Notes: generated by a model from the letters alone, not told the origin. Shown: positions 35,128-49,300, counted from the first letter of the stretch. The stretch: DNA of 64,000 bases from Imbricaverruca yamaguchii (GCA_034440575.1 JAOTOL010001469.1:756501-820500), one strand, 5' to 3'. Made by a program: numbers and translations.

Positions 35128-35202
35128 ATGACCATCGCCATGCGGGGCGGACCTGCTGAGCCGCAGGTGCCGGACCCCGCCAACGTGGCCAACAACAATA
35201 CG
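35128..35202 (+). CDS. USP9X (faf): USP9X exon 1 (start codon)
   Basis: ATG in context AGAATGA; reads [17 protein letters not shown] then ANVANNNT and ends in phase 0 at GTGGGT. The pattern M-T-x-x-x-R-G-x-P matches the N-terminus of vertebrate USP9X, which decides this start. The tail is low-complexity, as in the family. Confidence 0.8.
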
Positions 35203-38200
35203 GTGGGTGGGTGACGGTGCGACTTAGCACGTGGCCGTGCTTCATGGTGGCCAGCACACTGCCGCTGCGGCAGCCGCCGTGTGATCTGTGCTGTTTTGCC
35301 CACACATGTCGGAGGATGCGTCGGTGCGGCTATGTGTTTTGTTTCATCTTCTTGTTGTGTGATGCCTCAGTGTCTATGCGGTGATCGCTGCGGGGCTGAG
35401 TGCTGGCGTATTTTGTGTAGTCTGTTCTATTCAAAGTCTTGAATGCCGTCAGCTCGTGGCGATCGCGTCCGGGCGGCCTTGATGGTCGCTAGTGGAGTGT
35501 GCGGGCGTCGCCACTACTGGCCGAGCAAGCGTGCTGACGTGGTGTGTTGCAGGGCGGCGAGGGCGACGCGCCGGCGCCTACGCCGCCGGCGCCGACGCCG
35601 GGCGATGGCTCTGACGGCGCGGCTGCCGAGCCAGAGTTTCCGTTGGCCGAGCTCGCCCGGCTGGAGGAGATGATCTCGCGACCCCGCTGGGTCATACCGG
35701 TGTTGCCCGGCGGCGAACTCGAGGTTCTGCTCAACGCCGCCATCGACCTGTGCAAGCGAGGTAGGTGGTGCGAGGATGACGGCTCGACTGACTGGACGGC
35801 TGATCGGTTGATGGGCCGCTCGGAGTGTTGCCGGCGTGTGTCTCGTCCCGCCAGCCTGTGAGACGGCTCGGCCACACCCCGGCGACGGATGTGCCGCGGA
35901 TGCTGAGACCACTGAGTCACGCCGTGGTGCCGGACTGACCGGGGCTCGTGCGGGGTGTCCGAGCCAGACGAGCGATGCGTCGGCTAGCGGTGACGCCGCC
36001 GTGCGGTCGGCCGTCGTCGGCCGTCGTCGGCTGGCGCGGTGGGCGTGACGGCCGCTCCGTCTGCACGCTGACACGTTCGATTGCGGGGTGGGGTCGGCCG
36101 GCCGGCCGGCCGGGGCCCACCCTCGAGTCGCCCCGACCGCGGCTGAGGCCGGCCGGGGCCCACCCCCGCCGGGCCGTCTCGACCGCGGCAGGTCAGAACG
36201 GCCGTGTCGTCCGTGCCGGCCTCGGCCGTCGAACCGGCTGACGACCGGCTGTCCGGCCACTGGCGGCGAACATTATTGTGATGGCCGTGCGGCATGGCTG
36301 GCTGTGGCTGACCGAGGAGGCTCCTCTGTCGCCGACGCCCGTGGCCGGTGACATTTGTGCATTCTGATGCGTCTGGTGGTGATCTGTACACTGACCTGGC
36401 TCGCGCCCTGTGAGCTCACTTGCGGCCTGTGTCCGCTAACTTAATGTCTAGCACGCGCCATCTTGAATGTTCCCTACTGACTGACATGGCTTGTGCGGCC
36501 CCGTGACTTGTCCTCTGATATGGCCTGCGGGCTACGACATGACCTTTGCCGCCCACCGTCGTTCCCCTCTGGTGTGACGTGGTGTCCTCACGTGTCGTAG
36601 GTCAGGACACTCGCAGCGAACCGTGTCAGCGCTTCTTCAGGGATGGCCTCACCACCTCGTTCACGAAAATCCTCACAGACGACGCAGTCGGCGGCTGGAA
36701 GTTCGAAATTCATGTGAGTGGACGTGAGGGATGTTTGTTTGTTGGGTGGTTCTCGACGCACTTTATGCACGATCACGGCCATTGGCCCTGCCCACACTGT
36801 TTCGCCGGTGGGCCTTGGAATTTGGAAACGTCCCGGGTGGTGCTAGTGTTGAACCCTGAACCTTTTGAGGGGCGTGAACGTGGGCCATTGCGGGCTGTTG
36901 TTCCAACTGAGCATTTCGGGGCGGCTGCCTGAGATGCCACAGATGCACCACGGAGTTGTTCTGTGCAGGGTGTTCATAGTTCGTCGTGTTCAGCGACGTA
37001 CGTCAGCTGAGAACGCATGCGTGTCGACTGGCGGTGGCCTGTCAGCAGGTGAGAGCTCGAGCTGGATTCCCCGCCGCTGCCGTTCGATTCACGCTGCCCC
37101 GCCTGACACATTTCAGAAATGCATCAACAAAAACTGTGAACGGCTGATAGAGCTGTGTGTGACCAAGCTCGGCGAGGACTGGTTCTGTCTTTTGGAACTG
37201 CTCGCAATGGTGTTCAACCCGCAGAACAAGTGAGGACCGGGGTTACCGGGAGGGCTGCCAATATCATTGTATGCATTATAACACTGTTTAAATGAAAACT
37301 ATATGTAGCATGGCACGTTATTATGCAGCTAATTAATAGTAAGTAAGTTGTGCTGTATTTGCTGGTAGGAATATATGTGTGGAGTGTGATCAGTATTTTC
37401 ATTAGCTTAATTCAGGTTCCACATCAACTGGGCTTTCAACCAGAATGTGCTGTATAAGCGATGTGACATGGAGGAACTCTGTTTGGCCAGACCAGAATGC
37501 TGGATTGATGCATGACAGCGTTCACAGAATTAGCCTTCAAGATGTTAGGAAGTATCCTGTGCACTCATGTCACATGCTCATAAAATGGACCTACCTAACA
37601 CCTGCTACATTTGTACACTTCCAAGTGCACTATGCATTACCGATCTGGACGGGTACCACTGCTGCCTGGGCTGTGAGTAGTGGCTGAAGCCGTCGCGTGC
37701 TGACCGCGTGGTGACCTGGTACCCTATCTGTCGCCAGGTTCCACACGTTCAACAGCACGCGCTCCTCGGAGACGGCCCCGCCGGCCGGCGGCGTGGCTGA
37801 CGACGCTCTGTTCGCTCGGCCGCCCGACCCGCGCGTGCCCCGCGGCTGGCTGGTCGACCTGATAAACATGTACGTAACGTTCTCGGCTCCGGGCTTGGGT
37901 AGGCAGGTCCGGTCCATGTGTGCATTCGCCAGTTTGCTGGTGTGGCGTGGCCAGGTATGATATGGTGAAGCGTGTTCGGTTAAGCTGTCTGGTCGACAGT
38001 CTTGTGTAGACTTGTTCCCTCGTCATTCACTTGTTCCAATGTATATCAGTGCGTTTTCGACCTTGTCCGCGACGCTTTCAATTAGTTTCCGATTGCATGC
38101 GTGATGTCTTTCAGTCCGTTTCCTTTTCCTTTTGCCGCCACGTCAGGCCTCTTGTGTAGCGTTCCATTACAGCTTGATCTGGTGCTCGATCTGTCTGTAG

Positions 38201-41200
38201 TGTGCGACTCCTGTCTGCCCACGCGACGTGAGCGTACCTGGCGTGGCGTAACATGGCGCGCGCTGCAGGTTCGGCGCCCTGGGTGGGTTTCGGTTGCTTC
38301 TGGAGCGCTTCCAGAGCGGCAAGGACTTGACCGTGGTGACCATCTACGCGCTGATCCGGCCGGTCGGCATGTGCTACGAGCTGCTGACCGTGCACACCAT
38401 CGAAAAGTACATCCTGCCCATTGTGGTGAGTATGACAGATGGCTTGGCTCAAGCTGTGGGCCTGGGGTCGTTACTAAAGGGAGATTGGTAGACATGCCAG
38501 TTTACTGGTACAACAGTGGCATAGAGTCTTGCAGGTGGGTGTCTTGCAGGGTTAGAAACATGACCGTTTTCTGAATGCTTGTCATCCTGAACATCTTGCT
38601 CTCCGGGAAATTGTTCACTCCTTTTTTCCCGAAAAAGATTTAGTTGCTTGCAAATGACCGCAGCCTCCTTACTGTCTCATAATCATGCTGAAAACTGACA
38701 AAAAGTGCAAAAATGAGCTTTGCATATAAAAACAGACAACAGATTATCTTTTCAGATCTAGAACACCCACAAATTTTCCTCCACAAATCTGGGACCACCA
38801 AAACAAAATCCAACCCTGGTGTCTTGTCCCCCTGGGTCGTGGTCTTTTAGTTTAATCAATACAGCAGGCTGATATCACGTTCATATCAAAATGGTGTCTA
38901 GTTTGAAATAATGGGTTTACTTGCAGCCTTTTTTTCCCATGTCAAAGTGATGCATTTTTGGAGCACTCAGAGCTGTATCAGCAAAGTTCTGCCACGTCCG
39001 CAGGCTGGAAACTGACCAAGAGTAAATTGTAGTGAACTGACTATGCCAATGATCAGGGAAGTTGAATATATACACTACATTGGCTGTCCCATGAGTGTGC
39101 ATGATCACTGTTGTCTGTGGAGCCTGTAAACCGTTTTGCAAAGGTCTCTTTAACTTGCCTGCTCTAGCCTGAATTAGAATTTGGTGTCAATTTCCATCCT
39201 GTATAGCTCATGTATTGTATACTATGCTGTTGCTCCATTTACGTGATGTATTCAACTTCATACCCTTGACCCATGAGTCGAAATGTAACATATTATGCCC
39301 TGTGAGTATATTCAGATAGTTGACAATGCTATGTTGATCATTTGAGGTGCGAATCGCTTATTGTTTTTATACAGGAATTGAAGCGTTTAAATTCACGATT
39401 TTTGCGAGAAATTGGTCTGTACGCTGACCTGGAAGGCGAACTATGCAGCCCGGTTGGTTAGAACGCTGGCCTGTGTTGGTCTCTCCAGTCCTAGCACGAC
39501 AGCCTTCGAGTCGTTCACGCGCTCGCATTTGGGTTGGGAGAGTCGGTTGGCAGCTGGCTCGATGAGGCCGGAAGTGGGTTACCGGTGCGGCCTTGTCGGT
39601 GCATTAACGACATAATTTTGTTACATGGTTCACGTTGCCACCCGAGCAAGAATTTCTTTATTTATAAGATTTTCTCTCCGCTCAATTTCTGTGCAAAAAA
39701 AGTAACACGGAAGCAAAAAAAAATATGTTGTCAACCCCGAAGTATCATTGCAATACCCCGGAATTTTCCATTGCATGTCGCTAGCACTCCATTTGGAAAT
39801 GCTCGGAAGAGGGAGGTTTGCAGCCCCCTGCACTGGGAAATGTGGCTAAATGTGAACCGGAAAGGTTGCCAGGGTACGTCGGGAGAACACCGCTGATAGA
39901 TGGGATGGTCGGAGAAATAGCGCATTCTAAGCAATTGACTACGCATAGCACCTTTTGTTGGCTACTACTAAAAGACTCACCGCCGGTGACGTGCGAAAGG
40001 AAGCGTGGTGAATGATGTCCAGTGTTCACTTTGTTGTTGCACATGGACCGTCATACACGAAACACACGTAGTTCAATTTAGAGCGGATTAAATATTTATA
40101 TAGGAGCAGTAGCGTTCGACAATATGATCTACTTGCAGCCGCCTTAAGAATATTCGCGAATGATCAAAACTGGTCGAAGCGCCCTAAAACCCAAATTTTA
40201 AGATGCCAAATTGGCATCTTAAAATGGTCCGGATACGTCAAGCGGCGGACAAAGAGGACACGAAGAAACCTGACCACCGGCTTCGTAGGAATTGGTGACT
40301 TGTATAACACCATTTCCATATTTGCACACCTGGCGCCGACAGAAATGCGTGGCGACCAACTACTCGCATTTGTCCATCGCTCGAAACTGGAAACAGCAAG
40401 CTGAAGCTGCCTTTGTAATATCGACACTGAAGTGCTCGATGTCCAAATCGCGAAGTCGTCGCCAAAAAGCGAGCTACTGATAGATGTTGGCAATTGTCGG
40501 TGATGTTTTTAATACTGAGTGCAAACCGAAACACACTAAGCAAACCGCCCTGCGGCACCCCGTTCACTTCCCGGAACCAGTCGGCAAACTGGTGGCGGAT
40601 GCGGACCCGGAGCCGAGGACATTATGAATAGTTGGGGAAACAAATTGCTAACGAACCACGGAGGCCGCATTCTTGAATTTTAGCAAGCATGTAATCTGAC
40701 CACGGCCAGTAATCTTGCGTGATCTTGGATAACTTCCTGTTGCAAGACATGCCAAATTTATAATAAGCTGTGCTAAATTTGAGCATACTTTGGGCACTCG
40801 TTTGTCGACTGCCGCAGAAGAACCCGGAGGGGTAGTCGACCACCCGCAGTCCGGTGAGGGTTAAATGATGTGAAAAGTCCGGGCGCTAGGCAGATCTATG
40901 CACAACAGGGACCATAGGGTGTGCGTGTGTGTGTGGGTGTGGAGAGAGCGGGACAAGAACCAGTTATCTTGAAGTTCATTCCTTCTATGCAGCGCCATTG
41001 AATATTGAGCTAATCCCATTCATTGTCGTTGGAGACGAGCGTTCTGCCAAAGCTGTGCTGGTTGTTCGCGGAACTTCTCGTTCCGGTATCGAGTCGTATC
41101 AATTTACATCTGATAGTCCCAGTTTCACAGAATGAACAGCTATTGGTGATCAGGGAATGCATGCTCCTTAATTCCTTGTACTTACTGAGCACACATCAAT

Positions 41201-43362
41201 ATTTTAGTTGGTTGTTACATATTCTAAGTTTATTACGCGGATGAGCTGGAAGATGGATGGATGGATGGTGGTCGGCAGTGGAGGCCGTTCGTCCGAGTTA
41301 ATATCGGATGACGTTTTATGTTTGAAATACACTTGATAAAAGAATACCATGGAAGAAAAGTGAGATCAACCTGGCGGTGACACAGGCTGATGTAAGGCTA
41401 AGCTTAGAGTATCTATGGGGTCCATATGCAATATTTAAGAGTTAGAAGGTGAGGGGCATCTGCACAATCAAGAGACGTCGTTGAATATTGTGTTAGGCTA
41501 ATAAGAAACCAGTAAAAGCCGAGACAAGAACCAAAATGTGATCGGTGTTTTGCAATTTTTCACCAGGTATGCTAATGTACATGCGCAAGCTTGCTCATCC
41601 AATCAAATGTGACACCCAGATAACCGGTCCTGCTCTTATGTTTTTTTTTTTGCTTGAGGCGAACAATAATCAAAGTTGCCACGTTCACAGGAGATTGTGC
41701 CCACATTTCTTGAGAAGCTTTCGGATGAAGAGCTGAAGAAAGAGGCGAAAAACGAGTCGAAAAATGACGCACTCTCGTCGATTGTGAAGCTGCTCAAGGG
41801 TCTGGCGGGACGCGCGCCGGGCCAGGAAGATACGGTCAAGTCTCTGGAGATGTTCCGGCTCAAGATGATTCTCAGGTGAGGCACGTCAATGACCGGTTAG
41901 CCATTCAGGTGGTGGTTAAATGTTCTACCGAGGATTGGTGTATGTTTGGCACTTGTGCAGCGTGCACAGTGGAGGTGGTAAATCTTTCCAACAGAAACAT
42001 TTGTCAAATTCATATGGAAATAGATTAGGCGTAGCTGGGCGCTGCATGACCGACGCAGTCGGTGCACCCTTAAACTCCAATAACTAACTAAGATAAGGCG
42101 TAGGTACATAACAGCATGTATTGCACAGAAACCGAAACGTTAAATAGCAGCTCACTCAATGTTCGGAGACGTTGCCGAACTTTGGGTCCTGCATACGTAA
42201 GTTATGAACCAATAGTTAAAAATGTCTGCGATCCGCCAAATCTGTGGGGATTTTTGCCACGCTTAGGTGCTTCATTAGCCACACCAAGACAGCACAGAAA
42301 GCCAAACTAAATAACATGGTGAACCAACACATTTGTGGAGGCCTCTTGCCATTTCACATATGCTCACCATCGTGAGTTTGTGGGAGCTACACAATTCATT
42401 GAAATTGTATGTGAGTGATAAATAATGCAAGCTTAATGATGCATCACCCATACCGGTCACGAGCATTGTTGGATTGTCCCTTCTCATTCTTGGATTTGGA
42501 ATATGCATAATCCTTGAGTTCATGCAATTACGGAGTGAATAACATTGAGTAAGAATGGGGTGCATACATCTTGCTGAGACGAGGGAATGACAAGTCTTGT
42601 TTTTCCATTCAGGGGGCATACATTGCAGGTGTTTCATCCCACAAAGCCCAGGTTGGCCTCCTGATGCTGGATCACAGAAAACATTTCCACCCGTGATTAA
42701 CATGTTCCGACTGTCACCCATCATAAGCCAGCATCAATGTCAATAAGCCATATTCGCCGCTATAGCATCGGCAGAAAGAGAAGAAAAATCAGAATGCCTA
42801 CAACAGGTATGTTATATTATAGGCGTCACAGACGATACTAGAGCAGCACCGACCCTTCCCGAGACGCAAACCGGAGAAGAACGAAAATTGGCGCTAAATG
42901 ATCACGTTTTGGTCGAAGCACCCTCAAACTCAAATAACTAACTAACTGAGGAGAACGAAAGCAGATAAAAAGCAACGGCTTCTTCCTACCGTCTGGCTTC
43001 GCATCTTGGCCGCCGAGACGATTGTGAATGCCGTCAGCGGTTTGTGTTCGTTTGGCACAACAAAAAAAGATTGCTCTTTTACCTTTGACAACACCGTTTC
43101 ATTCCATTGCCTGGGTTCGAATCACTAAGCCAATCAGCATGCTGCCTGCTGTCACCTGGAGTTAGCGAAAGACCAGTAAGTGGCTTTTAACCAGCGCTCA
43201 GTTTACAGTGTATTAGAACATTCGCCACCCAGGTAGCTCAGTTGGTTATAGCGCTGGCCTAGGGTGTCGAAGCTTATTTGTTAAGCTGAGCGTCTGGCAC
43301 ACCAGGAATACGGTGTTCGACATATATATATATATATATGTGTGTGTGCATACATACATACA

Positions 43363-43396
<34 letters not shown>

Positions 43397-46300
43397 CACT
43401 CTCCATCAGTGTCAACAAAAGTTGGAGCAGAAGGTTCATTGGAAATGCATTTTGAAAAATGAAACCAAAAGGTGAAGCTCAATCTGGCTGTGTTATGCCA
43501 CATTGATTGCGAACGCTTGTGGGCTGCACCAAGAGGACATTGAGCACCCTATATCGGGTTGTGTACGTCCCCAGTCCCGTCGAATATGTGTTTCATTCCG
43601 TCAGGTTGCTGCAAATCTCGTCGTTCAACGGCAAGATGAACGCGCTGAACGAAGTGAACAAGGTGATCGGCAACATGACCTACTTTTCACACGGCCGCGG
43701 CGTTGGCGATGACGACGAGTGGCTGACGGCCGACAAGATGGCGGTACGTACCGGCCACATCTGCCGCACTGTTCACCTCGGCCTGGCCGGCTGTCCCCGG
43801 ACCAGCTGATCGCTGATAATGACATATCGGCGTATTGGCCGGCGTCAGCGCGTGTGAACTTCCCCAGCTCGCTCGGCATCTCGGATGCAGTTTCGGCGGC
43901 AGACATCTCGGATGGGGAGGAAGTGCACCAACACGGCGTGGTGACGGCGCTAAGTTGATTGTTAAGAATGGTGGGATTACGTAGCATCACGCTCAAGAGT
44001 TAAAGAGAAGCCAAGCAAAGGCTATGGAGACGCGTATGTTCAGACCCAACCACCCTCCTCTGTCTCAGCAGCCTTCTCTGGCTGAATGTTATGCTGCTGT
44101 GCCGTACTGTCGCGACTACAGAGCGGCGGTACAACAGGCCACTGGTGTGCTGGTCCGGTTGTGGCACAAGAGCTACAGCAACTTGCATCCTCTTTACTAT
44201 ACCATCTACGTTTATTATAATATGTGTGTTCAAAGCGAACGCGATCAGTGTGGTGTCTGGAGAGGAAGGGAGATAGGCGGTAAGGGATAATGCCATTGGT
44301 AACGGGACCCAGCCAATATTTGCAGCACTGTGGGTAGGGTGTGTGTATGGGCGTGTATGTGTGCCTTGACACATACTGTTGTTTTCAGGAATGGATTAAG
44401 GAGAACAAAGTGCTTCAGATTGTTTTACGTGATTCACTGCACCAGCCGCAGTATGTAGAGAAGCTGGAAAAGATTATTAGGTGAGTTATTCGGCCTTTCA
44501 TGCGTTAACCCAAGCTTTTAATTCAACTTATTAGTGAATCCAACATCCTGGAAGGTAGTTACCTAAAAAAGAAACGGGACATTTATTGGACGTCTGAATC
44601 AGTTTCTAGGTGAATGTCTGTCGGCCTGTCAACAAGCAAGGCCCGGAGAATTGTCTATCGCTTATGCTTTCGCTGTATTTTACTTTCCCTTTGCTATTTT
44701 TTTTGTGTGAGGAGCATCTGCGGACGTATCCCCGTTGTGGTGGCCACCAGTCGTCAGCCCATAGACTGGTCATGTGTTGGAGTTTCAATAGTTGCTGGTT
44801 GGCAAGGAATTAGTCAGCGTAATTTGTAATTTGGTCTCATTCAGAATTTAGCAGAGGTGAGAAGCAAAAAATTAAGCCGTTTCTGTAGCCATCGTCCTTC
44901 AAGCAGTCTGAGGGAGAGACGCCCTATCGCTTAGGGTTGGGCTCGTGCTTGCCACAACTATTGCGTGGTGATGGAGACCTAAATGGAGAGCTTATGTCGT
45001 TCATTGCTTGCTAGATGCGAGGCATAATGAACACAATGTGCACTTCAAAATTACACTCCGTACTATGATTCCGAATTTTGATTGCACGTATGTCATATCC
45101 TCGAATAATTCATGAACGTTTAATCAAAGTTCCGAATCAGTGTAAGGAGTGTCGTTTTGAAAGTACATACTGTGAAAGTGGGATACATTCGAGTCGAATC
45201 TCTCGATCGGATACAGCGCTGACTGATCGTCATGCTTTCGCAGTGTACCCTAGAACATGCCAGATAACTCGGATGTCATTTTGGACTCGATGCGAACACT
45301 GATGGTGAATAATTATAACGCAAAACGATGACTGGCTTCGTTCAGAATCGGAAGGTTTTTGCCTTCATGCGTGGATGCGATTTTCTATAATTATATATAC
45401 AACTTGCTTGCCTGTTTCTCCTCCAGATAATCACACATCGTGCATTTATATTGTGATGCATTATTATTACGTTTGCTGTGGGTACAATATGACGTTTGTG
45501 TCAACGCACCATAAAATCTCAATAACTAGCCGGCAATGTAACACACTTCGCCCACCCGCATGTGCAGGTTCATAATCAAAGAGAAGGCAATGACCCTGGA
45601 AGACCTGGATTCACTATGGGCGGCCCAGTCAGGCAAGCACGAGGCAATTGTTAAAAACGTGCACGACCTGCTGGCTAAGCTGGCGTGGGACTTCTCGCCT
45701 GAACAGCTGGACCACCTGTTCGGCAGGTTTCAGGCAAGTACTGTCGGCGCGATGGCGATGATTTACTCCTGCGGATGTTGCTGTCATTTGCTGCTATGTT
45801 TGTGTTTGAAGTGTGTGTATGTGATCCAGTGAGGCACACAGATGTGTATTGCCATTGAATACATGCAAATTTATCAACATATTGTATCGTAGAAGTGCAT
45901 CACACCGGTATGTGTAGTGTATCAAATTATGGCACGCCCCTGTAAATAACACTCATGTCGAAATATTTTCTATAATCATCCACTCTCATCTCTTCCTTCG
46001 TCTACTCTCAAAATTGCAATAAAACCAAAAACATCTGAGAATTAGGAATTGGCATTGTTTTGTGTTATCCGTGATTTTAAGTTACGTTAAAATAACGATA
46101 AATATAGATTTTAAATTCTTAAAATAGATCCTCCCTAGGAAATTATCCTTTGCTTTGAAATCCTATATTCTAATTTTTCTTTAATTTATTTTCTACTATT
46201 CCACTTTGAGAATACTCTTCCACTGTGATTCCCAAACGCAAGATAGATTTTGGAACGCTGGGAATGTATCGACGAGTCACGTCGATACATGCCCAGCGTT

Positions 46301-49300
46301 TCGAGTCACGTTTACGTTCGATCAGCAGCACGAAATGAACCGGAAACAGGTCCGGGCGTGTGTTCTTATCACATTCTTTGGCCGTGGCATTAGGCCGTAC
46401 ATAGGTGCCGACAATAATGGCATTTTGATGTCTGGCAATTATAGTATCCCGGCTCTTTATCAGTGTCATGTACGGGCTGGTGCGGAAGATGGAGTTGCGT
46501 GCCTGATAGTGCCGGATTCTCATCCAATTACGGGATATCCGGTCGAAGTGGGATTTGTGGATTTTGTGGATGCGTACCTCTAATTGCTCGTAATTTGGAA
46601 AATTTATCGGTACCGAACATGGAAAGTAGATTTTGTAGTCTCTTTGGAATTGGAGTTCATTTATTTATTCGTTGGTTGGAGAGCTTGATTTTTGTGTGTT
46701 AAGCCACATTGCAAGTGATCGAAAACCGAGCTGCGTGAGATCCAACCATGTTTTTATCGCGGCAAGTTTTTAGTGCAGTAAGATATAGTGACGTACTATT
46801 ACGGGAATTACAGAAATAACGTGATTGGATCAAATCCCGCCGGTTGCGGCATTTGAACCCGCGATCTTACTGCTAAGTCCAATTCCCTACCGACTGAGTT
46901 TCCGCGGCCCTTTGTCACACATAGCATAGTCTCGTGCCGACTACAACATGTATCATTTTAGGCAGCAAACATATGTACTCCCAACTTGGGGCAGCACGTC
47001 CTTCGGACTAAGGATACGTAAGTCATGCTCTTTACACCAATGAACTAGAAAGATGTACATTTGTCACCACAGTCTGCAGCCATTTACTGCGCTCGTTGTG
47101 ACGCGACAATGTCGGGCAGGCGTCGTGGGCGAACGCGACCAAGAAGCAGCGCGAGCGTCTGCTGGAGCTCATCCGGCGGCTGGCCGAGGACGACAAAGAC
47201 GGCGTGATGGCGCACAAGGTGCTCAACCTGCTCTGGAGTCTGGCACACTCGGACGATGTGCCCACCGAGATTATGGACCAGGCACTGAGCGCCCACATGA
47301 AGATCCTCGACTACAGCTGCTCACAGGTGGGCACACTGCCTGCATGTGGCTGGTCGCCGGTGGGTCCGCCGCCGGTTTCTTGCTGGTCGCGGGTGGGTCC
47401 ACCACCAGTTAACGGCTGGTCTCGGGTGGGTCCGCCGCCGGTTTATGGCTGCTCACAGGTGAGTTCGTTCTCAGAGCGTGGTCACTATGTGACCTAGCCG
47501 TTAATTGCGTCTTAAAGGGCCAATGTTCTTTTTGTGGTTATACATATGTTCACTGATTCGTGCATTTCCCCAAACGTGCATTTGTTTGCACCGGTATGCG
47601 CAGTATGGTACATACTGCGCTGGGTCGTAAAGCCAGACAAAAGCCAACAAAGCCACCCGAGACATGCGCAGACCAAGGTGCGACGGGCGCCCGAACGGTC
47701 GCAATATTGTCATGGATCAGTCACGGCAGTTCAACGCACGTTCATCGCACCAACAGCCGTCCATTAGTCTGCCGTGGAGGGGTCTGCCCGAACGGACTGT
47801 CGTATCGGCTGATGTGTGGCAGTGTCCCTGGGTTGCTATTGCCCGCCGTCCAGTGCGGTGGCGCGTTGTACTCGGCTGATCCGGTGTCGGTCGACAGGAC
47901 CGCGATGCGCAGAAGACCATCTGGCTGGATCGCTGCGTGGAAGAGCTCAAGTCGGACAAGTGGGTGCTGCCCACGCTGAAGCAGATCCGCGACATTTGCT
48001 GCCTGTACCAGGAGGCGCCGCCAAGCTACACACACACCCAGCGCAACTCGCAGCACGGCTCGCACAGGTGCGCCGATCCATCAACTGGCCAAACCCAGTA
48101 CCACCCGACCGGACCAGATCCGATCCGATCCGATCCGGCCGAACCCAATCCGACTATCACGATTTTGAAACGTGTATGACCATTTTTGTGGTGTAGGGTT
48201 TTAAGTTCTGGCGTCTGCCCGGAGCTAGACTTGCGCTTAGCCTGATTTAGCCTCACCGAGTCGAACCGAACCTAACCAAACGTAACCGAACTTAACGAAG
48301 CCGAATCTAGCCGAACCTAGCCGCACCTAGCCGAATTTAACGGAACCTAACATAACTTAACCTGGAGCTGGCGCGCAGGCCAGATGCTCTGATTATAATG
48401 TCGATAATATCGGCGGGACCAGTGGTTCCATTGGTGTGACGGGCCGTGTGTTGCGGTGCGTTTCGGAGCGGATGCGCAGTCGTGCCCAGGCCCGCTAACA
48501 TTAACCGACTGAAGCTGCGGCCTGGGGGAGGAGTCGCCGCAAGGCCTGACCATGTCCGAAGTGAGCTATGGATAGGATGTGATGGCCGGTGGCTCCTGGA
48601 TTACCGTGTGACCTCGCGTCTCTTCAGGCACGAGATCATCAACCAGCTGCAGAACCAGCACTCGCTAGTCATCGTCATCACTGACAACCTCACCAACTAC
48701 ATCGACAAGATCCGTGCTCTGGCAGCCAGTGAGTGTCCCTTAGCCAGGTCTCGTGCTTCGCTCGGCCAACTGCCGGCTGCATGGTGTCGCGTGTTGTATG
48801 AAGGTGCTTGGCAGCATGCCCGCTCTCGTGGTGTTATACATTGCATAGTGAATGTCTGGGACGCATTTCACAGCGGGAGCATGGGGACGAATAGCCTAGT
48901 GGTAGGTTGGTCGTCTCACAATCGAAAGGTTGTGGGTTCGAGTCTCGCCTGTCGCTACTCTTTGCCCGGGACCAATCAGCGTGAGAGATTCACGACGCTA
49001 CATGACTCAACGGTCGATGTGTCTTAAAACCGATAATCAACCAATAACCAACCACAGCAGGAGCATGCATATGTTGGGATTTCTAGCTAAGCAGAACATG
49101 CATGCCATCTTTTCCGAGTTGCTCCAGTTGGAGCGTTCCACGTGAGATCGACCAGGCGGTAGGACACCGTAATTTATATTTTAATGTAATTTAGGTTGAT
49201 CATTGTTCGCTTTAGGTGCATTCTATTACATCAATTTCAGATTTGCTACTTTCAGCTCGATCTGACAAACAAATTGTTTTGTTGGGGCTAGAGCGATCAT

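Noticed and set aside
42275..42724. 149-codon minus-strand frame in USP9X intron 7
   Set aside because: No recognisable domain, no splice bounds, in AT-rich intron sequence; could not be supported as a gene.
46206..46583. 125-codon plus-strand frame in intron 10
   Set aside because: No domain or conserved pattern; contains an inverted word pair (CATCGACGTGACTC-like) and looks like repeat-derived DNA.
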